From the NCBI GenBank assembly GCA_964643615.1, contig CAZXTR010000004.1, positions 1 through 49,439 on the forward strand: a stretch of DNA of 49,439 nucleotides, given 5' to 3'. The notes below the pieces were generated by a model that saw only the letters and a program-made list of their open reading frames with translations, was not told the origin of the DNA and did not search any database. This DNA comes from CAZXTR01 sp964643615 (GTDB lineage Bacteria > Pseudomonadota > Alphaproteobacteria > CAAHEQ01 > UBA3637). Position numbers and translations under genes: made by a program. Shown in pieces: positions 17,314 to 24,676 of the stretch; position 1 is the stretch's first letter; each line of letters begins with the position of its first letter.

Positions 17314-18380
17314 TACTTTTCCCGATTTATCTTATTCAGTCCATTTTTAGTTGAAGAATAAAAAATTGTAGTCGCTTTTTTTATGTCAGAAAAAATATCC
17401 CTTAGTCTGGGTCGTGATTGTCCCCATGAATCTAATCGCATCTTTGTTTCAAGCACGATGACAACCAAAAAAAAGCACCCGAAAATGAAAAAATCATGAA
17501 TAAGAATGCCCACTAATCCAAGGAAGATCATTCTTTTAAAGACAAAGAAAAGAATACCTTTTTGATTTAAATGGTTGCGGATTTTTTTGTTGATATAAAA
17601 CGTATATTGAATGGGCTCTGGGTTTTTGCGCGTTTTAAAGCGATATAAAAACGAATAAGCAAATTCAAAAAAATAATACGCGGGCATAACTAAGAAGGCA
17701 ACCCACATTCCCTTTGATGCCATTAAAATAAAAAAGAACCCCATTAAGAAACCTAGGGGCGCAGCTCCTGATTTCCCCAAGCAGAGGTAAATGTAGAATC
17801 TTTTATACAACAAAAAACCAACAAGTGCTGAAATAATCAATAAAGAATAAAAAGAAATGATAGTCTGAAAAATTTGTCCATACACTATTGGTAAAAATGA
17901 AAATGGAATGCATAAAGCGAGTGTTTGTCCAATTGTTATATTTTCAATTTTATCCATCGTCGCATAAAGATGAATAAATAAAGACCAAATAAATGTCATT
18001 GCCAGCCGATCTAAAATAAGCGGAAAAATACCTTGGAATACTAGGACGTTGTTGGGGAAAAATGCAGAGCAAACTAACGTAACAAACAAATAAATCCAAA
18101 AACGATTAATTTTTCCTTTTTCTAAAGAATACAAAGACAACCCCAGTGCTCCCGCAGCAAATGGAAATATGCCAAACGGAGTTAACAATAAAGAGTGGGG
18201 TACTACAAAATCAATTAGTACAAAACCAAGAAAAATTGCGCCAATCATAGCTAATCCGCAATTGTTTGATAAATTTCTAGCTTGTGTTGGTACTTTGAAA
18301 GGGTTATACAAAAAATAGGTAAAAACAAAAGCCAAGATTACAACCGATGCCAAAAAATAAAAAAGTAATCCGACGTCCAT
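17313..18380 (-). CDS. Polytopic membrane protein, degenerate GT4 (MraY/WecA)-like
   Basis: This 355-residue protein has about ten predicted membrane segments. Its spacing resembles the polyprenyl-phosphate N-acetylhexosamine-1-phosphate transferases. LGKSGAAPLGFLMGF occupies the place of the family GDxGSxxLGF motif. ATMDKIENITIGQTLAL sits where the DNxDGxDGLA motif would be. A late NKKIRNHLNQKGI stretch lies where the HxHH-type loop falls. Key aspartates are changed (Lys for Asp in the first, altered DGxDG), so activity is doubtful. A GGGGGA ribosome site precedes the ATG. It overlaps uvrB by one base. The family call is inferred from pattern only. Confidence 0.6.
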   Translation of the reverse strand: MDVGLLFYFLASVVILAFVFTYFLYNPFKVPTQARNLSNNCGLAMIGAIFLGFVLIDFVVPHSLLLTPFGIFPFAAGALGLSLYSLEKGKINRFWIYLFVTLVCSAFFPNNVLVFQGIFPLILDRLAMTFIWSLFIHLYATMDKIENITIGQTLALCIPFSFLPIVYGQIFQTIISFYSLLIISALVGFLLYKRFYIYLCLGKSGAAPLGFLMGFFFILMASKGMWVAFLVMPAYYFFEFAYSFLYRFKTRKNPEPIQYTFYINKKIRNHLNQKGILFFVFKRMIFLGLVGILIHDFFIFGCFFLVVIVLETKMRLDSWGQSRPRLRDIFSDIKKATTIFYSSTKNGLNKINREK

Positions 18381-18400
18381 TTAATCCCCCAAAATTCACG

Positions 18401-18622
18401 TTAATTTTTATGTCTAAAAGAAATGCGCCCTTTTGTCAAATCATAAGGTGTCATTTCAATTTCAACCTTATCTCCTACCATCACGCGAATGCGAAACTTT
18501 CTCATTTTTCCAGCCGTATGAGCCAATATTTCGTGTCCGTTTTCCAATTTTACCCGAAACATCGCATTGGGCAATTTTTCCATTACAGTTCCCGTGAAAT
18601 TCAATACTTCTTCTTTAGCCAT
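18401..18622 (-). CDS. infA: Translation initiation factor IF-1
   Basis: IF-1 is a single OB-fold protein that binds the 30S A site during initiation. The 73-residue protein matches the family throughout (MAKEEVLNFTGTVMEKLPNA at the start, RKFRIRVMVGDKV in the middle, KGRISFRHKN at the end). The AGAAGAGGAT ribosome site lies just upstream. It is followed after 20 bases by the membrane-protein gene and uvrB, and has a strong promoter of its own. Confidence 0.97.
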   Translation of the reverse strand: MAKEEVLNFTGTVMEKLPNAMFRVKLENGHEILAHTAGKMRKFRIRVMVGDKVEIEMTPYDLTKGRISFRHKN

Positions 18623-18652
18623 AAAATCCTCTTCTTGTTAAAAAGTTTAGAA

Positions 18653-18681
18653 ATTATACGCCTATAATATTACTTTTGCAA
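18653..18681 (-). promoter_or_regulatory. Promoter of infA
   Basis: On the minus strand TTGCAA (18681-18676) is followed after exactly 17 bases by a perfect TATAAT (18658-18653). Transcription would begin near 18646, about 24 bases before the infA start codon. Confidence 0.7.
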
Positions 18682-18752
18682 GCGCAAAATAAAAATAACT
18701 ACAATACTTTATTTTAAGCCAAGCTCTTGGAATTTACAAAATAGAAAGCAAC

Positions 18753-18780
18753 AAAACCCTTCTTACGAAAGAAGGGTTTT
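18753..18780 (-). terminator. Terminator downstream of rpsD
   Basis: A perfect 12-bp stem (AAAACCCTTCTT at 18753-18764 with its complement at 18769-18780) surrounds a four-base loop. On the minus strand the stem ends in GGGTTTT and runs into a T-rich sequence. The hairpin sits 17 bases past the rpsD stop, separating it from the infA promoter. Confidence 0.85.
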
Positions 18781-18797
18781 TCAGAGAATTAATCTTT

Positions 18798-19412
18798 TTA
18801 GCGTGAATAAAATTCGATGACTAAATTTGGTTCCATTTGGCAGGCATAAGGAACGTCGGCCAATTTTGGAAAGCGAATTAATGTCCCGGATAATTCTTTT
18901 TCATTAACTTCCATATAGTCCGGAACGTTGCGTTCTCCAGATGCGACAGCCTCTATAACTAAGGCCATTTCCTTCGCTTTTGTTGTAACTTCCACTTTAT
19001 CTCCTTCTTTTAATAAATAAGAGGGGATATCAACTTTCTTGCCATTGACCAAAACATGTCCATGGTTGATGAATTGCCGAGATGCAAACACGGTTGGCAC
19101 AAATTTCATACGATAAACAACCGCATCCAAACGGCTCTCCAAAATACTAATTAAGTTTTCAGAAGAATCTCCTTTGCGACGAATGGCTTCAGCGTAATAC
19201 TTACGTAATTGCTTTTCGGATACGTTGCCGTAATAACCTTTTAATTTTTGTTTTGCGCGTAATTGCACCCCATAATCCGTTGGCTTTCCGCGGTGTTGAC
19301 CATGTTGACCAGGGCCATATTCCCGTTTGTTAAAAGCACTTTTCGCATTACCCCATAAAGTGGTTCCTAAACGGCGTTCAATTTTATATTTTGCATGAAT
19401 ACGTTTTGACAT
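18798..19412 (-). CDS. rpsD: 30S ribosomal protein S4
   Basis: S4 is a primary 16S rRNA-binding protein that nucleates assembly of the small subunit. The 204-residue protein has the N-terminal S4 region (MSKRIHAKYKIERRLG). Its S4 RNA-binding domain lies near 95-155 (LDAVVYRMKF, ASRQFINHGHVLVNGKKVDI). The C-terminal LVIEFYSR is also typical. It is a single-gene unit with a strong promoter, a leader of about 150 bases and a terminator. The N-terminal zinc-binding cysteines seen in some S4 proteins are absent. Confidence 0.97.
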   Translation of the reverse strand: MSKRIHAKYKIERRLGTTLWGNAKSAFNKREYGPGQHGQHRGKPTDYGVQLRAKQKLKGYYGNVSEKQLRKYYAEAIRRKGDSSENLISILESRLDAVVYRMKFVPTVFASRQFINHGHVLVNGKKVDIPSYLLKEGDKVEVTTKAKEMALVIEAVASGERNVPDYMEVNEKELSGTLIRFPKLADVPYACQMEPNLVIEFYSR

Positions 19413-19562
19413 ATATTAACTTTCAATTTCCAAACAAGCGAAAGCGTATTGTCTTTGCTTGCCTTTGTTGCCCCGATAGTCCCTGCCTTGGTGAAAAAAG
19501 GCTCCCAAGCGAGAGTGCAAGATAAAAACCAACTTCATCCGCCACTTTTTCGAGAATAGAAG
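19413..19562 (-). promoter_or_regulatory. Possible structured leader of rpsD
   Basis: About 150 transcribed bases precede the rpsD start. The RNA strand contains GCCTT-TTTTCACC-AAGGC as a clear hairpin. It is enclosed by CTTGC and GCAAG arms and followed by a GCAACAAAGGCAAGC segment. Ribosomal protein S4 autoregulates through mRNA leaders in other bacteria, so a control element is plausible. No known leader family was recognised, and a separate small RNA is the alternative. Confidence 0.4.
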
Positions 19563-19568
19563 CTACAC

Positions 19569-19595
19569 TCTATATAATTCTATTTGGATTGTCAA
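19569..19595 (-). promoter_or_regulatory. Promoter of rpsD
   Basis: The minus strand carries a perfect TTGACA (19595-19590) followed by TATAGA (19574-19569) at 15-base spacing. An overlapping TAGAGT offers 17-base spacing. Transcription would start near 19562. Confidence 0.6.
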
Positions 19596-19709
19596 GTAAT
19601 ATTTATAATCAAAAATAAAAGAAGAAGGGGAGCTTGTAAAAAAACTTTGCTTCTTTATTTTAAATATCGTAATGTAGCAACAACGAAAACAAATAGGGAG
19701 AATGTAAAA

Positions 19710-20432
19710 GTGAATCGAAAAAATGAAGATATAACGGTTGATTTATCTTGGAAAAGATACCTTTTACCATCAGTTCATCCTGAAGGGCGAATTTTTGTTT
19801 TGTGCTTTTTAGGGATGGCTGTTATTTTGTGGCTTTTGTGGATACCTTTTGGAGTGGTCGGGATTATTTTGACGTTGTTTTGTATTTATTTTTTTCGCAA
19901 TCCGGAGCGTGTAACCCCAGAAGGGGAGCAGTTCGTTATTGCTCCTGCGGACGGAATTGTCAGCAATATCATTCAAGTAGTTCCGCCAAAAGAAATAGAC
20001 ATGGGTGACGATCCCTTGACAAGGATTAGTATTTTTATGAGTGTTTTTAACGTTCATGTAAATCGGTGCCCTGTATCGGGAACAATCCATAAAATCAATT
20101 ATAGAAAGGGAAAGTTCGTAAATGTTGCCGATAAAGACAGTGAGGACAATGAACGTGAAGAATATAGTGTTTTAATGAAAGACGGTACTAAGGTGGGCTT
20201 CGTTCAAATAGCAGGGCTTATAGCTCGACGGATTGTATCTTTCGTTAAGGAAGGTGATGAATTAAAAGCGGGACAACGTTTCGGGCTTATTCGCTTTGGA
20301 AGTCGATTAGACGTTTTCCTTCCCCATGGAATTGAACCGTACGTTGTTTTAGGGCAAATAGCTGTGGCGGGTGAAACAATTTTGGCAGATTTAAAAGGCA
20401 ATCAAGTACAAATAACAGGAGAAAAAAGGTGA
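19710..20432 (+). CDS. psd: Phosphatidylserine decarboxylase
   Basis: Psd converts phosphatidylserine to phosphatidylethanolamine at the inner membrane. From the GTG at 19710 (GGGAG nine bases ahead) the protein has 240 residues. It has a pair of hydrophobic segments near the N-terminus, the APADGIV motif, and SVFNVHVNRCPVSGTI. The self-cleavage region FGSRLDVFLP takes the place of the LGST of larger enzymes. Cleavage before that Ser would create the pyruvoyl cofactor. The reading frame is open back to 19584, but the upstream residues look noncoding. Its stop overlaps the pssA start as GTGA, so the two phospholipid genes are coupled. Confidence 0.93.
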   Translation: MNRKNEDITVDLSWKRYLLPSVHPEGRIFVLCFLGMAVILWLLWIPFGVVGIILTLFCIYFFRNPERVTPEGEQFVIAPADGIVSNIIQVVPPKEIDMGDDPLTRISIFMSVFNVHVNRCPVSGTIHKINYRKGKFVNVADKDSEDNEREEYSVLMKDGTKVGFVQIAGLIARRIVSFVKEGDELKAGQRFGLIRFGSRLDVFLPHGIEPYVVLGQIAVAGETILADLKGNQVQITGEKR

Positions 20433-21250
20433 AAGAAAAAATAGTATGTACAAATGTAGAAATTAAAGATTTTCCTATTCGTCCGATGTTCCCAAATATG
20501 GTTACGATGATGGGTTTGGCATGTGGGCTTTCATCTATGCAATTCGCTTTTTGGAGCAATTGGTCTTTTGCGATTTTATGCCTTGTTTTAGCAGCTGTTT
20601 GTGATGGATTAGATGGTCGAGTCGCTCGCTTATTAAACACTTCTTCTAAATTTGGGGAAGAATTGGATTCTTTAGCGGATTTGGTTAGCTTTGGTGTTGC
20701 TCCAGGATTTTTGCTTTATCAATGGACAATGGATATGCAAATCCGGGCATCTGCGGTTATGGAAGGTTTGAAAGACCCTTCTGCTGTGGGGGTGCCTTGG
20801 ATGATTATCTTATTTTTTGCGTTATGTTGTGCTTTACGTTTGGCGCGGTTCAATACGATGTTAGAAGAAAAAACTCCGCCGTCATATTGGACGCATTTTT
20901 TTGTGGGATTGCCTGCTCCTGGAGGGGCTTATGTTGCTCTGCTTCCTTTGATTACCTATTTATGGACAAGAAATGAATTGTTTAAGGATCCTATATTAGT
21001 TTCTGCTTTCATGATAATGAGTGCTGTTTTAATGGCAAGTCGTATTCCAACCCCTTGTTTTAAAAAGATACATTTGGCGTATGGGCAAGTAACGGTTTTA
21101 CTTATGTTAGCCTTTTTGGCAGTTGTTGTAACTTTAGCTTTTAGAAATTTTTGGGCGGTATTAAGTTCTTTTGGATTTGTTTACGTGCTTATGTTGCCCG
21201 CAGGAATATTCTTTTTCTTGAAAAAAAAGAACGAGTATAAACAAAAATGA
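20429..21250 (+). CDS. pssA: CDP-diacylglycerol-serine O-phosphatidyltransferase
   Basis: PssA makes phosphatidylserine, the substrate of the adjacent decarboxylase. The 273-residue polytopic membrane protein carries the CDP-alcohol phosphotransferase signature. This starts as DGLDGRVARLL and ends as GEELDSLAD (about residues 51-77), with both metal-binding aspartate pairs intact. About eight hydrophobic segments follow. It starts at GTG within the psd stop, and its own stop overlaps the next ATG as ATGA, so four genes are chained translationally. Confidence 0.95.
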   Translation: MKEKIVCTNVEIKDFPIRPMFPNMVTMMGLACGLSSMQFAFWSNWSFAILCLVLAAVCDGLDGRVARLLNTSSKFGEELDSLADLVSFGVAPGFLLYQWTMDMQIRASAVMEGLKDPSAVGVPWMIILFFALCCALRLARFNTMLEEKTPPSYWTHFFVGLPAPGGAYVALLPLITYLWTRNELFKDPILVSAFMIMSAVLMASRIPTPCFKKIHLAYGQVTVLLMLAFLAVVVTLAFRNFWAVLSSFGFVYVLMLPAGIFFFLKKKNEYKQK

Positions 21251-21789
21251 AACATATATTTTTTTTGTTTGTTGGTGTTGGAGTAATGCTCTCGGTTGTT
21301 GCCCAAGAGCTCCCCTCCAATCCATGGGAAAATCATTCGGCAGTTCAAGATAAAATCGGAAATTCTACAACGATTGTTGTTCGTGACGGGGATGCAGTTC
21401 GTGTACGGCAAGGGACAATCGATTCACCTGGCGAACTGGATGCATATAAAATGGATAGGAAAAAATATACGGGTGAGAGTACGACATTTGGCGGAGCGCA
21501 AGGGCAAGAAATGATTGCGCCAGAGGTAAATAAAACTAATATTTTAATGATGACAGCACACTTGCGCAAAGTCGGCTATGCTATTCCGCCAGAATATGAT
21601 GATTATATTATGCAAGCGCCTGATTGGTATCAAAGAAAATATATGCAAGCGTTGCAGAATTTGTCCAGTAACAATTCTTCTCCGATATTAAAAATATCTA
21701 AATCTTTTAAGGAAGCTATAGAAAAAAGTACGGGGCTCTCATTGGAAAATTTTGTCGATACATCAATAAAGGTGATGGATGGAAAATAA
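21247..21789 (+). CDS. Secreted protein of unknown function
   Basis: The 180-residue protein has an N-terminal signal peptide (MKHIFFLFVGVGVMLSVVAQ, cleavage probably after VVA). The mature part is mostly soluble. It begins with a Ser/Asn-rich segment and continues with the central MMTAHLRKVGYAIPPEYDDY segment. A helical C-terminus (ISKSFKEAIEKSTGLSLENF) ends the protein. No family was recognised. It overlaps pssA by four bases and the next gene by eleven, which implies co-expression with phospholipid synthesis. Confidence 0.7.
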   Translation: MKHIFFLFVGVGVMLSVVAQELPSNPWENHSAVQDKIGNSTTIVVRDGDAVRVRQGTIDSPGELDAYKMDRKKYTGESTTFGGAQGQEMIAPEVNKTNILMMTAHLRKVGYAIPPEYDDYIMQAPDWYQRKYMQALQNLSSNNSSPILKISKSFKEAIEKSTGLSLENFVDTSIKVMDGK

Positions 21790-22423
21790 AGTATTTTACG
21801 CCTTTTTAATTTATGGGATTACACAACTTGCTTGTGCGCAGCAAGTTCCTATGCGTATGCAAATGGCTGGTGGCTTACTAGACGATTTTCAAGACCAACA
21901 AATCATTGAAAATAGTTCTGAAGATATTGCTCAAACTGTTGTGGCGACAGAAGAGGATCAAGCAAAAGAACAAAAATTGTTGGACGATTTTGTAAAGGCA
22001 CATCCGACTTTGAAAGATCCCGTTATTTTACGCAACATGTACAACACAATGCGTAAGATGGATGACAATATTGAGGAAGCTCACCAAAAAGAGTTTAAGA
22101 AAATTGAAGAAAATGATCCCGAAATTTTGGAAAAAGATAAACAAAGAATAAAAGGGCAGACACCTATTCGCTTTGATTTCAGACCAGACGATTTATCTGA
22201 ATTTGGGAAACAAATTGATGAACATCCAGAAAAGGCTTTATCAGCTATTGTTTCCAATATTAAAGGAATGGACGTTACGGAAGAAACAATCGAAAATCAA
22301 ATCAAAATTAATGAAAAATTGAACACGTATATTCAAGATGTACATGGTATGTCAGCGGAAGAATACATTCAATTAAAACAACAAGAAGAAAAGAAAAAGA
22401 TTCCTTCTTTTGGAAAAAATTAA
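21779..22423 (+). CDS. Secreted, charged helical protein of unknown function
   Basis: The 214-residue protein starts with a signal sequence (FYAFLIYGITQLACAQQ, cleavage predicted after ACA). The mature chain is rich in Glu, Asp, Lys and Gln, predicted mainly helical, with possible coiled-coil runs (about 60-125 and 170-205). It ends in a KQQEEKKK segment. No domain was recognised. It overlaps the preceding secreted-protein gene, and the two may act together in the periplasm. The start codon lies inside the previous gene, so its expression depends on coupling. Confidence 0.68.
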   Translation: MENKVFYAFLIYGITQLACAQQVPMRMQMAGGLLDDFQDQQIIENSSEDIAQTVVATEEDQAKEQKLLDDFVKAHPTLKDPVILRNMYNTMRKMDDNIEEAHQKEFKKIEENDPEILEKDKQRIKGQTPIRFDFRPDDLSEFGKQIDEHPEKALSAIVSNIKGMDVTEETIENQIKINEKLNTYIQDVHGMSAEEYIQLKQQEEKKKIPSFGKN

Positions 22424-23152
22424 ATGTCATCTTTGTTGTTTTTTATTCTTGTGCGTCCTCAGATGGCGGAAAATATAGGCATGTCGGCCAGAGCGATGAT
22501 GAATTGTGGCATTGATAATTTACGTATTGTCAATCCGAGAGAGAATCCAAAAAGTCAAGAGGCTTTGCGTGCTTCATCTGGAGCAGAGGCAATTTTAAAA
22601 AGCGCACAAATTTTTTCATCGTTAGCAGAGTGTACTTCGGATTTGAATTATGTCTTAGCTTCAACAGCAAGATTTCGAGATATGGAAAAGCCTGTTTTTG
22701 ATGGGGAAAAAGCAATATTACAAATAATGAATCATCTTCAAAACAACGAGAAAGTTGGAGTTTTATTTGGTCCTGAGCGGACTGGTTTGGAAAATGACGA
22801 AGTGGCTATATCTGATGGAATTATTAAAATCCCTTTAAATCCGGTGCATACCTCACTTAATTTATCTCAAGCTGTTTTACTTGTTGGATACGAATGTTTA
22901 AACGGTCTTAAACTTGTTAAACCAAATCCATTGCTGACTAATCAACAACCTGCGACAAAAGATGAATTATTTCGTTTTTTTGCAAAACTAGAGAATATCC
23001 TTGAATCAAAATCATATTTTAAAATTCCGGATAAAAAACCAAGGATGCAAAGAAATTTGGAAAACATTTTTGCTAAAACTTCCTTAACAAGTCAAGAAAT
23101 TAGAACTTTGCATGGTGTGGTAAATACGTTGTCGCGTCCGTCCAAAAAATAA
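22424..23152 (+). CDS. trmJ: SpoU-family tRNA methyltransferase (TrmJ-like)
   Basis: This is a knotted SAM-dependent 2'-O-methyltransferase, probably for position 32 of tRNA. The 242-residue protein has the N-terminal motif VRPQMAENIGMSARAMMNCG and the knot region VGVLFGPERTGL near 112-123. The PLNPVHTSLNLSQAV motif near 140-155 is typical of TrmJ/LasT, and a helical C-terminal extension follows. The ATG directly follows the stop of the previous gene. It ends 52 bases before tRNA-Thr. Confidence 0.9.
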   Translation: MSSLLFFILVRPQMAENIGMSARAMMNCGIDNLRIVNPRENPKSQEALRASSGAEAILKSAQIFSSLAECTSDLNYVLASTARFRDMEKPVFDGEKAILQIMNHLQNNEKVGVLFGPERTGLENDEVAISDGIIKIPLNPVHTSLNLSQAVLLVGYECLNGLKLVKPNPLLTNQQPATKDELFRFFAKLENILESKSYFKIPDKKPRMQRNLENIFAKTSLTSQEIRTLHGVVNTLSRPSKK

Positions 23153-23204
23153 ATCATAAATTTTGATTGCCTTTTTATAAGAAATCGGTTAAAAGAATGC
23201 CTGC

Positions 23205-23280
23205 GCCGCTGTAACTCAGTTGGTAGAGTAACTGATTCGTAATCAGTAAGTCGCGTGTTCGAGTCACGCCAGCGGCACCA
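23205..23280 (+). tRNA. tRNA-Thr (anticodon CGT)
   Basis: The acceptor arms GCCGCTG and CAGCGGC pair perfectly, and the CCA end is encoded. The anticodon stem ACTGA/TCAGT carries the loop TTCGTAA, giving CGT for the Thr codon ACG. The T arm contains GTTCGAGTC. The 3' end is the left boundary of the restriction-modification island, a position where tRNA-targeted integration is common. Confidence 0.97.
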
Positions 23281-23293
23281 TCAATTAACATGT

Positions 23294-24082
23294 TTATTTA
23301 TATACGATTTTTATGCCGCAAGGCCCCGCAATCCGCTTATTTTTCCCATCCGTCCACCAGCTGGTAAATTCAAAGGAGTTGCTGGTCTTTTTGCCCGTCC
23401 GCTTGCCATTCATCTCTTTGACATGCGTATCGCGGGTCGTGTTTGAATAATATTTGGTATGTGTGCCATTGGAAATAATAAAGAGCTGCACGAACTCGAA
23501 AAGGCCACTATCCGCCCAAAAGCTATCGCGCTGATAGCGGTTGATTTGGTTGAACGCCTCGCGTATGGCAACGCCACGCCGTTTCAATTCAATATGAATC
23601 AGCGGTAGGCCATTGACCAAAACAGAAACGTCATAACGGTTTGCGCGGGCACCACCGTCAGTTTCATACTGATTGATAACCTGCAGATGGTTGTTGTGGA
23701 TGTTGTCCTTATCCAGGATGCGGATGTTCTTTGTTTTGCAGCCATCGGTTTTGAGGTTGTAGATGTAATCTTCCTGAACCTTTGTTGTCTTATCGACGAT
23801 GGTATCATTCTTATTGGCAAGATAATTATTGAGAATTTGCGCCCACTCTGTGTCGGAAAATTTATAACCGTTCAAACGCTCCAGCTGTCGCCGCAGGTTG
23901 GCCAAGAGATCATCGTTTGTTTTGATGGACAAATATTCGTATCCATTGTTTTGCAGGATTTTGATAAATTCTTTTTCAAGATTAGCCTCGCTTTGATATT
24001 TGGTCGCGCCGGAACCGATCGGCGTATATTCCGCGACGACCGTACTTTCAGGATGCTGGGCTATGATCTTCTTTTCTGTCAT
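23294..24082 (-). pseudogene. hsdR: HsdR fragment (N-terminal nuclease domain only)
   Basis: This frame encodes 262 residues of the roughly 1000 expected for a type I restriction subunit. The PD-(D/E)xK nuclease site is present (NRYDVSVLVNGLP then HIELKRRG, with Asp151, Glu165 and Lys167). Homology-like sequence runs to about SWWTDGKNKR and then ends in a 12-residue unrelated tail beside the tRNA. The helicase/translocase domains and the C-terminal assembly domain are absent, so restriction should be impossible. Its ATG overlaps the hsdS stop (ATGA). It was most likely cut by a deletion or by insertion at the tRNA. Confidence 0.85.
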
Positions 24083-24645
24083 GCGGCCTCTGGGAATGTA
24101 AGGAGCTTATCGCGGTAATATTTGTACTGCTGGCGGCGCGCCGAGATTTCGGCGGGCAAACCAGCAGAAAGGTCGTTCACCAATGCATCGAATTTATCAA
24201 GGATGGAAACTACGCGCGCTTGCTCCTCCAACGGCGGGAGTGGTACTTCAATTTTCGCCAGATTTTTCGCCGATATTTCAATCACCTTTGCGCCGCGCGC
24301 ATATTTCTTTTTTTGATTAAAGAATAATGGTGTTTGGAATAGATAAGCCATATATTTCGGGTTCTGATCGTGTTTAAAAATCGAAGCATGTCCACCCGTC
24401 GCAATCTCTTCGTCTCCAAGCCACGCCACACATTTGCAAACATCTTCCACATTTTCACTGGTCGTCGCGATAATAAGGTCACCTTTTGCAACCTTCCGTA
24501 GCTTCGCCGCCAGCGCCGGAGAGACAAAAGATTTTGTTTTGTCCGCGAACGTTCCATAGAATGTATAAATTTGGCCATAGTGGATGCACCCGACACCACT
24601 CTCGGCAAAATCTTTTTTCTGCAATCCATTCCCTCTTACGAACAC
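24079..24645 (-). CDS. hsdS: HsdS C-terminal half (second target-recognition domain)
   Basis: This is the second half of a type I specificity subunit. It contains target-recognition domain 2 (VRGNGLQKKDF, GCIHYGQIYTFYG, VPLPPLEEQARVVSILDKFD) and the distal conserved helix ending QYKYYRDKLLTFPEAA. That ending repeats the QYHYYRDSLLSF of the first half. The 188-residue frame can be read from the ATG at 24645, but homologous sequence continues upstream in frame (SEVVWRTLGEIGVF) to about 24700. It is separated from the first half by a frameshift in a GA-rich tract. Whether it is expressed separately or only after repeat-length change is unknown. Confidence 0.8.
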   Translation of the reverse strand: MFVRGNGLQKKDFAESGVGCIHYGQIYTFYGTFADKTKSFVSPALAAKLRKVAKGDLIIATTSENVEDVCKCVAWLGDEEIATGGHASIFKHDQNPKYMAYLFQTPLFFNQKKKYARGAKVIEISAKNLAKIEVPLPPLEEQARVVSILDKFDALVNDLSAGLPAEISARRQQYKYYRDKLLTFPEAA

Positions 24646-24676
24646 GCCTATTTCTCCTAATGTTCTCCAGACGACT

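Noticed and set aside
19413..19562. 6S RNA or tmRNA upstream of rpsD
   Set aside because: The typical long closing stem and central bubble of 6S RNA and the tRNA-like ends of tmRNA could not be built, so only a generic leader is called.
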